50,708 nt of DNA from an uncultured Flammeovirgaceae bacterium. Lineage in GTDB: Bacteria > Bacteroidota > Bacteroidia > Cytophagales > Cyclobacteriaceae. The notes under the pieces were generated by a model. It did no database searches, was not told the origin of the DNA, and saw only the letters and a program-made list of their open reading frames with translations. Positions within the stretch are counted from its first letter, which is position 1; each line of letters starts with the position of its first letter. Location: contig CAJWQD010000013.1 of assembly GCA_913045135.1 (NCBI GenBank), positions 1 to 50,708 on the forward strand, read 5' to 3'. This document shows positions 1 to 10,033 of this stretch, piece by piece. Made by a program: the position numbers and the translations under genes.

Positions 1-133
1 CATACGTACTTAATTCGGCTAGAACTCCGTTTAAGGTATCATTTTTTAAATCCTCGGTATTGCATCCACCCATTAAAAGAAAAAAAAAGGGAATTAAACC
101 AAATATTGTTTTGATTATGTTGATTGTGTTCAT
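1..133 (-). CDS. Lipoprotein, N-terminal part only (cut by window edge)
   Basis: The reverse strand reads an ATG at 133 followed by 44 open codons to the window edge. The peptide has a short N-terminus, a hydrophobic stretch (about residues 6-21) and a lipobox-like LMGGC with the cysteine at residue 24, followed by polar, acidic residues (NTEDLKND). This is what a Bacteroidota lipoprotein signal looks like. The rest lies outside the window, so no family can be named. It is divergent from the next gene. Confidence 0.6.
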   Translation of the reverse strand, partial: MNTINIIKTIFGLIPFFFLLMGGCNTEDLKNDTLNGVLAELSTY

Positions 134-340
134 TTTATAAAAAATGGTCTTTAGAGGTTAGTCTTCCTTGCAAATATCTGACTGTTGTTAGAGACTCGTA
201 TATAATAATGCATTTACAATTTACTTAATAAATAATGGCATCTATTAATTTTTAAGCGAAAATAACAAAGAATATTTTAATCAACATAGCACTAAATGAG
301 TGGAAATTAAATATATTGTTATTACTTAATCAAGTCTATT

Positions 341-1468
341 TTGAAAGTTAGAAAAATCTGGCCCGTAATAAAGTGGGTTTTATTCCTCCCTATTATGTTT
401 GTCTTTTACGTGGTGGTGAATCTTTTTCATGCTACCTTAACCGACTTTGAACCTCCTGAAAAAACAATTTTAGATATTAAAAAAAATGGTAGAAATGAAC
501 TTATCACTTCACCCACACTTAGTTTTTTAAATTGGAATATAGGCTTTGCCGGGATGGGCGAAAAATCGAATTTCTTTTATGATAGTAACCAAAGCTTTTT
601 CTTTTCTAATGGGAAAATGGTTCGATCTCCAAAAGCTTTCGTAGATGAAAACTTAGAGGGTATCATTGACTTTATTCAGTCGAATCCAACGGATTTTGTT
701 TTGCTACAAGAGGTAGATCGATCTTCCAAGCGAAGCTATTATCAAAATCAACATGATTTGATATCAGCCCGTCTAAATGGGTACTCACAACATTTTGCAT
801 TCAACTACCAAGTAGCTCGGGTAATTATACCGTTATTTAATCCATGGAATGTATTAGGTAAGGTAGCCAGTGGATTGAGTAGTTACTCCACCTTCAATCC
901 CATCAGCAGTGATCGTTATCAATATCCAGGAAAATACAATTGGCCAGATTATCTTTTTCATCTTGATCGTTGTATGTCCGTTCAACGATACCCTACATCG
1001 CAGATTTCAGGCAAAGAACTGGTGGTTATTAACACTCATAATTCGGCATATGACAAAGGGTATCTAAAGCCTAAAGAAATGGCTTATTTGAAAACATTTT
1101 TGTTAGCAGAATATGAAAAAGGAAATTACGTAGTGGTCGGAGGTGATTGGAACCAAAATCCACCCGGAGTTAGTAATGATCAGGTAAGTATTGCTGCGAG
1201 CGTATTACCTAATATCCCTTATCAATCCTCCCAAATTGACGACAATTTTATGCCAAAGAATTGGAAATGGGTTTTTGATCCTCTGGTTCCCACGAGCCGA
1301 AGTCTGGTGGATGTACTGGATTATGGCAAGACACCAGTTGCTTTAATTGACTATTACTTGATATCTCCAAATATTGAGATCATAGAAGTAAAGGGTTTCA
1401 ACCTAAAATTTCAGCACTCAGATCACAACCCTGTGATGATGAGGGTACGATTAAAAGAACTACAGTAA
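341..1468 (+). CDS. Membrane-anchored endonuclease/exonuclease/phosphatase family protein
   Basis: The 375-residue product has the motif series of the EEP (DNase I/exonuclease III/sphingomyelinase-like) fold: LNWNIG near residue 63, LLQEVD with the metal-binding Glu124, THNS near 232, GDWN with Asp269/Asn271, IDYYLIS near 336, and the terminal SDHNP with Asp361/His362. These form the metal-dependent phosphodiester active site of the family. Residues 7-29 are a hydrophobic anchor, so the catalytic domain probably lies outside the cytoplasm. The start is taken as TTG at 341: it keeps the whole anchor, there is an in-frame stop at 308, and the first ATG (395) would cut the anchor. Substrate (nucleic acid, phospholipid or sugar phosphate) cannot be told. 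Confidence 0.85.
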   Translation: MKVRKIWPVIKWVLFLPIMFVFYVVVNLFHATLTDFEPPEKTILDIKKNGRNELITSPTLSFLNWNIGFAGMGEKSNFFYDSNQSFFFSNGKMVRSPKAFVDENLEGIIDFIQSNPTDFVLLQEVDRSSKRSYYQNQHDLISARLNGYSQHFAFNYQVARVIIPLFNPWNVLGKVASGLSSYSTFNPISSDRYQYPGKYNWPDYLFHLDRCMSVQRYPTSQISGKELVVINTHNSAYDKGYLKPKEMAYLKTFLLAEYEKGNYVVVGGDWNQNPPGVSNDQVSIAASVLPNIPYQSSQIDDNFMPKNWKWVFDPLVPTSRSLVDVLDYGKTPVALIDYYLISPNIEIIEVKGFNLKFQHSDHNPVMMRVRLKELQ

Positions 1469-1484
1469 GTTTAAGTCAAAATCA

Positions 1485-1522
1485 AAATAAAAGAACCTAG
1501 CAATGCATAAGTTCTTTTATTT
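1485..1522. terminator. Bidirectional hairpin terminator
   Basis: A near-perfect inverted repeat, AAATAAAAGAAC (1485-1496) and GTTCTTTTATTT (1511-1522), with a 14-base loop lies between the convergent ends of the EEP gene and sodA. The A-rich 5' arm and T-rich 3' arm make it work as an intrinsic terminator in both directions. Confidence 0.75.
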
Positions 1523-1530
1523 CCGATGAA

Positions 1531-2136
1531 TTATTTGGACTTACTAAATCGGCGGCTAACTTCTTCCCAATTGATTACATCAAAAAAAGCGTTGATGTAA
1601 TCTGGCCTTCTGTTTTGGTAATTAAGATAGTAAGCATGCTCCCAGACATCTAGACCTAAAATAGGTAGTCCCTCACATCCCAGACCTGGCATCAATGGAT
1701 TGTCCTGATTGGCCGTTGAGCAAACTTCTAACTTGCCTCCGTTTCCGACACAAAGCCATGCCCACCCTGAACCGAATTGAGTTGCTCCAGCGTTGCTGAA
1801 ATCTTCTTTAAATTTCTCAAATGAGCCAAAAGCGTCATCAATGGCTGCCGCGAGGACCCCCTTAGGTGCCCCCCCGCCGGTTGGGCTCATAACCGACCAA
1901 AATAAAGAATGATTCCAGTGTCCTCCTCCATTATTGCGAACAGCTGGGACGTCGGTGTACCCTTTAATCAATTCTTCAAGAGATTTTCCTTCCATATCAC
2001 TGCCGCTAACCGCTGCATTTAGCTTAGCTATGTATGCGGCATGGTGTTTACCATGATGAATTTCCATAGTGGCCGTATCAATGTATGGATTTAATGCGTC
2101 TTTTGCGTAGGGTAAATTTGGTAGTTCAAATGCCAT
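1531..2136 (-). CDS. sodA: Superoxide dismutase, Mn-type
   Basis: Converts superoxide to oxygen and hydrogen peroxide in the cytoplasm. The 201 residues cover the full Fe/Mn-SOD family. Metal ligands are visible: His27 (MEIHHGKHH), His76 (NHSLFW), Asp163 and His167 (LDVWEHAYY). The STANQD motif near residue 140 places a glutamine from the C-terminal domain next to the metal, as in Mn enzymes, so Mn is more likely than Fe; cambialistic use is possible. There is no signal peptide. It follows tadA by 73 bases, with its own candidate promoter in the gap. Confidence 0.95.
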   Translation of the reverse strand: MAFELPNLPYAKDALNPYIDTATMEIHHGKHHAAYIAKLNAAVSGSDMEGKSLEELIKGYTDVPAVRNNGGGHWNHSLFWSVMSPTGGGAPKGVLAAAIDDAFGSFEKFKEDFSNAGATQFGSGWAWLCVGNGGKLEVCSTANQDNPLMPGLGCEGLPILGLDVWEHAYYLNYQNRRPDYINAFFDVINWEEVSRRFSKSK

Positions 2137-2173
2137 AGTTATAATTATTTAATAAAAGAATAGAAAAGATAAA

Positions 2174-2207
2174 CAAATTTAACAAAATATAAGATGCTAA
2201 GGTTCAA
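2174..2207 (-). promoter_or_regulatory. Candidate Bacteroidota-type promoter for sodA
   Basis: On the reverse strand a TAAATTTG (2174-2181, matching TAnnTTTG) lies about 37 bases before the sodA start, with a TTG (2205-2207) 23 bases upstream as a possible -33 element. This is a sequence match only. Confidence 0.4.
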
Positions 2208-2209
2208 TA

Positions 2210-2671
2210 TTATCTTTCTTTATTTTTATCCCGTATTTTTTTAAAAAAGTCTTTGATCTTAGCTTCACAATCGGCCTCTAGCATTCCGAAACTTACGTTT
2301 GTTTTGGGGTGAAGTGGAATAGGTTTCAGTAGGCTAAACCCACGTTTCGAATCTCGAGCTCCTATCACAAGGGATCCCATTTGACTCCAAAAAAGAGCCC
2401 CTGCACACATAGCGCACGGTTCCAACGTTAAGTACATAGTACATTGATGAAGATATTTCGAGCTCAAATAGTTTTGGGCTGCCGTAATGGCTAACATCTC
2501 AGCATGCGCGGTCACGTCTTGCAGCTGTTCAACTTGATTATGTGCCCGTGCAATAATTTTATCCTCACAGACGATGACTGCCCCTACAGGTATTTCTAGC
2601 TGCTGATTTGCTATATCAGCTTGAAGCAAAGCCTGCTGCATAAAATGGGCATCACTGTTTACAGTCAACAT
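2210..2671 (-). CDS. tadA: tRNA adenosine(34) deaminase
   Basis: Deaminates the wobble adenosine of tRNA-Arg(ACG) to inosine. The 153-residue cytidine-deaminase fold shows the zinc and catalytic motifs HAE (His56, Glu58) and PCAMC (Cys86, Cys89), followed by GALFWSQ and the GARDSKRG segment typical of TadA rather than of cytosine or guanine deaminases. The start codon shares its A with the stop of the upstream gene (TAATG), so translation of the two is probably coupled. Confidence 0.9.
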   Translation of the reverse strand: MLTVNSDAHFMQQALLQADIANQQLEIPVGAVIVCEDKIIARAHNQVEQLQDVTAHAEMLAITAAQNYLSSKYLHQCTMYLTLEPCAMCAGALFWSQMGSLVIGARDSKRGFSLLKPIPLHPKTNVSFGMLEADCEAKIKDFFKKIRDKNKER

Positions 2672-3231
2672 TATTTTAATCTGATGCTTGACATCATTTC
2701 ACTGGCAACTGACTGCCATTTTTGCTGATCGTTAGCTGAACAATTGAAATTAAATAACAAGACTTTACTCTTGTAAAGAGCATATTGAATGTAATTATAT
2801 TTCTTTATTGAACTGACTCGACCCAATAAACTTTCTTCAGTTATCTCTCCCAAAAACTCGAAAACAATAAATTGGCGATCATTCACTTTGATGATTTTAC
2901 TTTGAATAAAATCAGTATGGGAATAAAGATTGGCAATAGACGCTTTATAAAAATCCAATAATATATCAATATCGTTGGAACCCCATTGGGTGGCGGTTTG
3001 GTTGATCCCTAGGTCAGCACTCCCGTCAAGAGTCGTAAACATAGCTATCGGAATTCTTGAAGAAGCATAACGATCAAGTAATTGTTGGGGAGGCATAATT
3101 TGAAAGTAATCAGATATTTTCATCGATATGTTAGGAGTGATTTTTTGCCTAGTGTAAGATTCTTGTGCCCACACAGTCGCGTTTAGGCTACAAAAAATGA
3201 AAATATTAAGCGCAACTCTCATGAATTCCAT
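2671..3231 (-). CDS. Secreted protein of unknown function, coupled to tadA
   Basis: A 186-residue protein with a cleavable signal peptide (hydrophobic segment about residues 6-19, likely cut after VWAQ). The rest is soluble, with a PsbP/DUF1795-like flavour: a KISDYFQIMPP opening, a central IVFEFLGEI strand and a C-terminal WQSVASEMMSSIRLK helix. No family was recognised with confidence. A start at Met4 is equally good. Stop and tadA start overlap by one base. Probably periplasmic. Confidence 0.7.
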   Translation of the reverse strand: MEFMRVALNIFIFCSLNATVWAQESYTRQKITPNISMKISDYFQIMPPQQLLDRYASSRIPIAMFTTLDGSADLGINQTATQWGSNDIDILLDFYKASIANLYSHTDFIQSKIIKVNDRQFIVFEFLGEITEESLLGRVSSIKKYNYIQYALYKSKVLLFNFNCSANDQQKWQSVASEMMSSIRLK

Positions 3232-3375
3232 CCGTTATTTAGCTGCAAAAGTAAAAATTCTAATCTTAGAAAAGGTATTAAAAAGAATAAGTACACAAAA
3301 TAATCTCATTTTTTCTACAGAGGCATGGCACTAATTCGGTTTGAACCTTGTTATTGTAGTTATAATGATAAAAGC

Positions 3376-4074
3376 ATGAAAAATATTCTTGTTATTGGAG
3401 GATCTTCGGGCATTGGAGCTTCTTTAATCGAAAAACTTACGAATGACTCAAATTATCAAATCACAGCATCCTTTAATAAAGGAAATATCCCTACCGCTGA
3501 TAATATCAAACCCTTCAAATTTGATGTTTTGTCTGATACTTTGGATCTCTCAATACTTCCTGAGGCCATCGATGGTGTAGTTTATTGCCCTGGAAGTATC
3601 AATTTATTGCCTTTCCATAGAATCAAACCTGATGCTTTTCGAGCTGATTTTGAACTTCAAGTGATGGGTGCCATCAAGATTATTCAGACGATCCTACCCC
3701 ATCTTAAAAAATCATTAAGCGCTTCCATTGTATTTTTCTCAACTGTCGCCGTTCAGTCAGGTTTTAATTTTCATTCACAAGTAGCGGCCTCAAAGGGGGC
3801 TATTGAAGGTCTCACTCGATCTTTAGCAGCTGAATTGGCCCCTAAAATTCGGGTCAACGCTATCGCACCTTCGCTCACTAATACACCATTGGCCTCAAAA
3901 TTATTGGGTACCGATGAGAAAAAACAAGCCAATGCAGAAAGACATCCCTTGAAAAAAATTGGAACCAGTGAAAACATGGCTGACGTCCTTGAGTTTTTGC
4001 TATCTGAGAAATCACAGTGGATGTCAGGCCAAATAATGGCGATTGATGGAGGTATTTCGACGCTTCGCGTTTGA
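3376..4074 (+). CDS. SDR-family protein lacking the catalytic tyrosine
   Basis: A 232-residue short-chain dehydrogenase/reductase fold. The nucleotide-binding GGSSGIG is at residues 8-14, and the C-terminal IDGG is present. The start is placed at 3376 because the first beta strand begins there (MKNILVIGG); the 17 codons before it have no SDR counterpart. The active site is altered. Aligned with FabG, the catalytic Ser is Thr123, the catalytic Tyr is Val136 (VAASK instead of YAASK), Lys140 is kept, and the NAG motif reads CPG. Normal hydride-transfer catalysis is therefore doubtful; a diverged subfamily with another role is possible. It is convergent with tyrA. Confidence 0.85.
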   Translation: MKNILVIGGSSGIGASLIEKLTNDSNYQITASFNKGNIPTADNIKPFKFDVLSDTLDLSILPEAIDGVVYCPGSINLLPFHRIKPDAFRADFELQVMGAIKIIQTILPHLKKSLSASIVFFSTVAVQSGFNFHSQVAASKGAIEGLTRSLAAELAPKIRVNAIAPSLTNTPLASKLLGTDEKKQANAERHPLKKIGTSENMADVLEFLLSEKSQWMSGQIMAIDGGISTLRV

Positions 4075-4109
4075 TTAATTAGCATTTTTTAACCGCCTGG
4101 GAATAATCC

Positions 4110-4955
4110 TCATTTAAGAATTTTTTTAATCTCTCGGCCTTTCTCTAGATATGCTTTAATCCCTGTAGCATCTGATGCTGTGAGTAGAGCTTTAAAACTA
4201 TTTATTTTCTCGAGGAATACATCTAAACTCTCTAAAATAGCAGTTCGATTATTAATAAAAATGGGAGTCCACATTTCTGGAGAGCTTTTGGCTAATCTTA
4301 CCATTGATGCTAGGCCGGAACCAGCCAAATCCAAAATTTTCATTGCGGACTCTTCTTTTTGTTGGACCGTGTGGGATAGCCCGAAAGCAATAATATGACT
4401 CAAATGAGAAACATAGGCTACGTGAACATCATGTTCGGCAGCACCTAAATAAATGGTTTCCATACCCAGTACGCTACATTGGTCATTAAAAGCACTTAGA
4501 AAATCTGGCTTTGTTTTTTCAGGTTCACATACAATCATGACTTTGTCTTGAAAGAGAGTTGAGAAGGCCGCACTAATTCCACTGTATTCAGTACCTGCAA
4601 TCGGGTGTGCCGCAATAAATTGATCTCGTTTTTTATGCCCAGAGACCCCTTTACAGATTTGTTCCTTGGTAGATCCAAAATCAATAATTAATTGATAAGG
4701 TGCTAGCATATCTAACATGCCTGAAAGTGAAGATGCAATGCTATTTACAGGAATGGCCAATAAAATCCAATCACCAACTTCAAGAGCCTCTTCCAATGTA
4801 CTACAACTTACGTCAATAATATTGCGTTTTTTGGCCTCTAAATTATGTGCTTCATTCTGATCCCAACCATACAAGGTCAAGTTTTTGAATCGTTGCTTCA
4901 ACGATAAAGCATAAGAGCCCCCTATTAATCCTAAACCAATGATACAAATCTTCAT
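4110..4955 (-). CDS. tyrA: Prephenate dehydrogenase
   Basis: Oxidative decarboxylation of prephenate to 4-hydroxyphenylpyruvate for tyrosine synthesis. The 281 residues start with a Rossmann GLGLIGGS motif and carry the family's catalytic-histidine segment AAHPIAGTEYSG, then the helical dimerisation domain with HLSHIIAFGL. No ACT or chorismate mutase domain is present. It overlaps the upstream aminotransferase by four bases (ATGA type), so the two are co-translated. Confidence 0.9.
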   Translation of the reverse strand: MKICIIGLGLIGGSYALSLKQRFKNLTLYGWDQNEAHNLEAKKRNIIDVSCSTLEEALEVGDWILLAIPVNSIASSLSGMLDMLAPYQLIIDFGSTKEQICKGVSGHKKRDQFIAAHPIAGTEYSGISAAFSTLFQDKVMIVCEPEKTKPDFLSAFNDQCSVLGMETIYLGAAEHDVHVAYVSHLSHIIAFGLSHTVQQKEESAMKILDLAGSGLASMVRLAKSSPEMWTPIFINNRTAILESLDVFLEKINSFKALLTASDATGIKAYLEKGREIKKILK

Positions 4956-6088
4956 AATCTCAAAATAGCTTGCTCAAAAATTTCAGCGGGAGCACACAAA
5001 GATACCCTCAAATAACGTCTCCCCTTAGCTCCAAAAATATGGCCTGGAGTAATGAAAATGTGTTTATTGAAAAGCAAGTCATCAATAAGAACATCGACAT
5101 CCACCATGGGTGCTTGCGCCCATACAAAAAGACCACTTTGTCTTTTTTGGTAAGTGCAATTAAGTTTATCTAAAAGACGAAAAACGCTGTTTCTACGGAT
5201 CTTATAGGTATGATTTAATTGCTCAAACCATCTCTCATCCTGCTGCAGAGCGATGGTTGCTGCTAGCTGAATGGGTTGATACATACCAGAATCGAGATTG
5301 CTTTTGATCTTTAGTATATTCTTAATATTTTGCACCGCTCCTGACAACCAGCCTACACGCCATCCAGACATATTGAAGGATTTAGACAAAGAATTCAATT
5401 CCAAAGCACAATTTCTGGATCCCTCCACTGAAAAAATACTCCGAGGTTGATCATTCAAAATGAAACTGTAGGGATTGTCATGAATCAATAATAAATCGTG
5501 CTCCTTTGCAATTTTCACAAATTTTTCTAAAATTTTTTTAGACCCCCTAGCCCCTGTTGGCATATGTGGATAATTCAGATAAAGTAATTTTATTTTACTA
5601 TAATCTAGATTATCGAAGAATTTCCAATTAGGACACCAATCATCCGATTCGATCAAAGGATAGTAAATCGGCTCTGCTTCTACCATTTTGGTAACTGAGG
5701 TATACGTAGGATAACCCAACTCAGGAATTAAAACTTGATCTCCTTTATTGAGATAAGCTAATGATATATGAGCAATTCCTTCTTTTGAACCCATTAGAGG
5801 TAAAATTTCGTCCTCAGGATTCAAGGTGATGTTAAACTGACTTTTTGAAAATTCGGCAATCGCTTCACGAAAGATCAAAAGACCTTGATAGGGCTGATAT
5901 TGATTGGCCATCGGATGGCCAGAGCCTTTTTTTAATTGCTCGATCACTTGATCGGGAGGTAACAAATCAGGACTCCCAATACCAAGATTAAGAACCTTTT
6001 TCCCTTTTTTTTCTAAGGCACTTATCTCTCTGCGTTTTGCAGAAAAATAATATTCTTGAACCTCATTAAGTCTGTTGGCTGTTTTCAT
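4952..6088 (-). CDS. PLP-dependent aminotransferase, class I/II (probably aromatic or prephenate)
   Basis: The 378 residues form a fold-type I aminotransferase. The Schiff-base lysine is Lys236 in LNSLSKSFNMSGWRVGW, with the phosphate-cup arginine following; NYPHMPTG near residue 172 holds the substrate/PLP asparagine region, and DNPY (near 204) the PLP-binding Asp/Tyr. The four-base overlap with tyrA argues for a job in the terminal tyrosine/phenylalanine steps (4-hydroxyphenylpyruvate or prephenate as acceptor), as in Bacteroidota aromatic operons. The exact substrate is inferred. Confidence 0.85.
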   Translation of the reverse strand: MKTANRLNEVQEYYFSAKRREISALEKKGKKVLNLGIGSPDLLPPDQVIEQLKKGSGHPMANQYQPYQGLLIFREAIAEFSKSQFNITLNPEDEILPLMGSKEGIAHISLAYLNKGDQVLIPELGYPTYTSVTKMVEAEPIYYPLIESDDWCPNWKFFDNLDYSKIKLLYLNYPHMPTGARGSKKILEKFVKIAKEHDLLLIHDNPYSFILNDQPRSIFSVEGSRNCALELNSLSKSFNMSGWRVGWLSGAVQNIKNILKIKSNLDSGMYQPIQLAATIALQQDERWFEQLNHTYKIRRNSVFRLLDKLNCTYQKRQSGLFVWAQAPMVDVDVLIDDLLFNKHIFITPGHIFGAKGRRYLRVSLCAPAEIFEQAILRL

Positions 6089-6322
6089 CTTTAAACTACA
6101 AACTAAAATAGAAAGCCATTAATTCCATACTTCTTCGAAAACAATAATACGTTATCGAGCAAATATATTGATTCATCTGAATACTCGAATACTCATTTGA
6201 CCGGAATAAATTTAAAGGCAATCATCAAAAAATAATTTAAATGGTATGCGGCTGCAGAACATAGGATCATTTAAAGTCCCAAAAACAAATAATAAAAATT
6301 TATTTCAATTGTTTTGTAAAAT

Positions 6323-6330
6323 TAAATTTG
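6323..6330 (+). promoter_or_regulatory. Candidate -7 box for the methionine leader
   Basis: TAAATTTG matches the Bacteroidota -7 consensus TAnnTTTG. It lies about 40 bases before the riboswitch, so a transcript starting near 6337 would contain the whole aptamer. No convincing -33 TTTG is found at the usual distance. Confidence 0.4.
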
Positions 6331-6365
6331 GTGCTTAAGTTTGTTTTTGAATCGAACGTGAGCTC

Positions 6366-6453
6366 GATTTATTAAGAAGTGTTAAGAGACAGGCTCGTTG
6401 ACGCGCTAGCAACCCCCCTGCTTAGAGGAAGGTGCTAATTCCTGACAAATAAA
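6366..6453 (+). promoter_or_regulatory. SAM riboswitch, S-box (SAM-I) type, short variant
   Basis: The conserved S-box core is visible in order: AAGAG (6389 region), GTTGA, GCAACC (6408 region), then a GGAA-GGTGCTAA-TTCC hairpin (6428-6442). TTTATT (6367-6372) can pair with AATAAA (6448-6453) to close P1. The element lies upstream of metY-metX, the expected target of SAM feedback. The P2 region is shorter than in Firmicutes S-boxes. No strong intrinsic terminator follows, so control could act on translation or on a later attenuator. Confidence 0.85.
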
Positions 6454-6462
6454 TGGATGATT

Positions 6463-6603
6463 ATGACAAAAATTCAAAAATTAAAATTCCAATTATCTCT
6501 GATATTGATGGATACAAAATTGTATCTCTCATTAATTACAGACTATTTCAGTTGCTGCTTTTCGTGTCATGATTGTACACGTTTCGCACGAACCCAACCA
6601 TAA
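6463..6603 (+). CDS. Putative cysteine-rich leader peptide (46 aa)
   Basis: Between the riboswitch and metY an ATG at 6463 opens a 46-codon frame ending in TAA at 6601-6603. The N-terminal half is Lys/Leu-rich (MTKIQKLKFQLSL). The C-terminal part reads YFSCCFSCHDCTRFARTQP, with four cysteines in eight codons. Such a cysteine cluster before sulfur amino acid genes suggests a leader peptide whose translation senses cysteinyl-tRNA or stalls the ribosome. A small hairpin (CGTGT 6563-6567 with ACACG 6577-6581) overlaps the cysteine codons. The ORF is short and overlaps another 39-codon frame (6453-6572), so coding is inferred, not proven. Confidence 0.5.
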   Translation: MTKIQKLKFQLSLILMDTKLYLSLITDYFSCCFSCHDCTRFARTQP

Positions 6604-6612
6604 TTCTATTGA

Positions 6613-8972
<2,360 letters not shown>

Positions 8973-8980
<8 letters not shown>

Positions 8981-9915
8981 GAAGATGGATTGCTCTAAGT
9001 TTTTTGAAAATTTAAATCAAAATCCATAAATGCGCTAAAATAAAAACCAGTATAACTAAGGATATCGATAAAAAAACCGATGATTTGGAATTATTTACTT
9101 CAAATTCAAATGCGCTACTTTAGGATAACAAAACTGAGATCCGCGTTGAGCTCATTCATAATGTCGATATCTACTTAAAGTTGCCCACCATACTTTAAAA
9201 AGTCAACCCCCTAAATTCAGCAAATAAAAAAATGATTAATGAAAATTTAGTTGAATTGGTGACATTACAGCTAAATTATGAAATCAATATCTTGTATGAG
9301 AGAGCTGTGAAGGTTCTTTTCACATGCTTCAATATTTAAAACTTTTTTTAAGTATCAAAAAATTAGTTTGGTAAGGAGTATCCTAAATGGCTCCAACAAT
9401 TATATACTTACCAAAATGAAAATCAATATATCTCCCTTGAGGAAGTGCTAAAGCAAGTACAGACTTTAAGTTATTTTGAAATGAATCCTTCACTAGATAT
9501 GAAAAGATTGGACGCTATCTATAAATCCAAAATACTGCATCTATAAATTCATAATAATAACTTTTAATGCTCTCGGTAAAATTTTTAAAATCAAAATATA
9601 AAAACTAAAGGCATTGATAAGATGACCATCACTATAGTGTTGTAAGGAAGACGCATGGAAAAATCAAACTGATGTCGGAATTACAAGATCACTGGGTGAG
9701 CTCAAAGTATCAGTCAAAAATAAATTGATTGAGCAAAATAATCCCTTGATACAATAGATTATGAGTTTAACACTACAGAAATTTTAGGTAACTTATCTGA
9801 TATTAACACCTACATAGAAGAAGGAGCAGGGAGCCAACCTACTGGAGAAGCAGTTCATAATGATCTTTTTTTAGCTTTGAATCAATTAAAATACAACCAT
9901 ATAAGAGTGTCTTAA
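8973..9915 (+). pseudogene. hom: Decayed homoserine dehydrogenase gene
   Basis: No long frame survives here, but pieces of homoserine dehydrogenase appear in order and in more than one frame. MTKKM starts at 8973, overlapping the metX stop. SANKKMINENLVELVTLQ starts at 9217 (family form: SANKKM..ENL.EL..LQ). NGSNNYILTKM is at 9386-9418, the conserved NGT.NYIL signature. ISLEEVLKQVQTL and FEMNPSLDMKRLDAIYKSKI run to a stop at 9546. IEEGAGSQPTGEAVHNDLFLAL ends at TAA 9913 (family: GAG..PT..AV..D). Several stops and at least two frame changes separate them. The metY-metX-hom order is known in Bacteroidota. The cell must get this step from another gene, for example a bifunctional aspartokinase/homoserine dehydrogenase. 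Confidence 0.85.
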
Positions 9916-10033
9916 TTGGCCTGAAATTTGCTAAACACCCCAAAAAATTATTGTATTTACATTATTTAAGATTAATCTGATTATAAACTAAAATAATTTA
10001 ATACTGCTCTCCAATGATCCCTGTAAAAAGTCA

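Noticed and set aside
3325-3375. Longer start for the SDR gene
   Set aside because: The 17 added residues (MALIRFEPC..) precede the first beta strand and have no SDR counterpart.
3771-4085. A 104-codon reverse frame inside the SDR gene
   Set aside because: It is antisense to conserved SDR sequence and shows no signal or domain.
6366-6453. SAM-II riboswitch
   Set aside because: The GCAACC and GGTGCTAA-TCC core belongs to the S-box class, so SAM-II does not fit.
6453-6572. Alternative 39-codon leader frame starting at ATG 6453
   Set aside because: Its composition is unremarkable and it overlaps the cysteine-rich frame; it was kept only as an uncertainty for the leader call.
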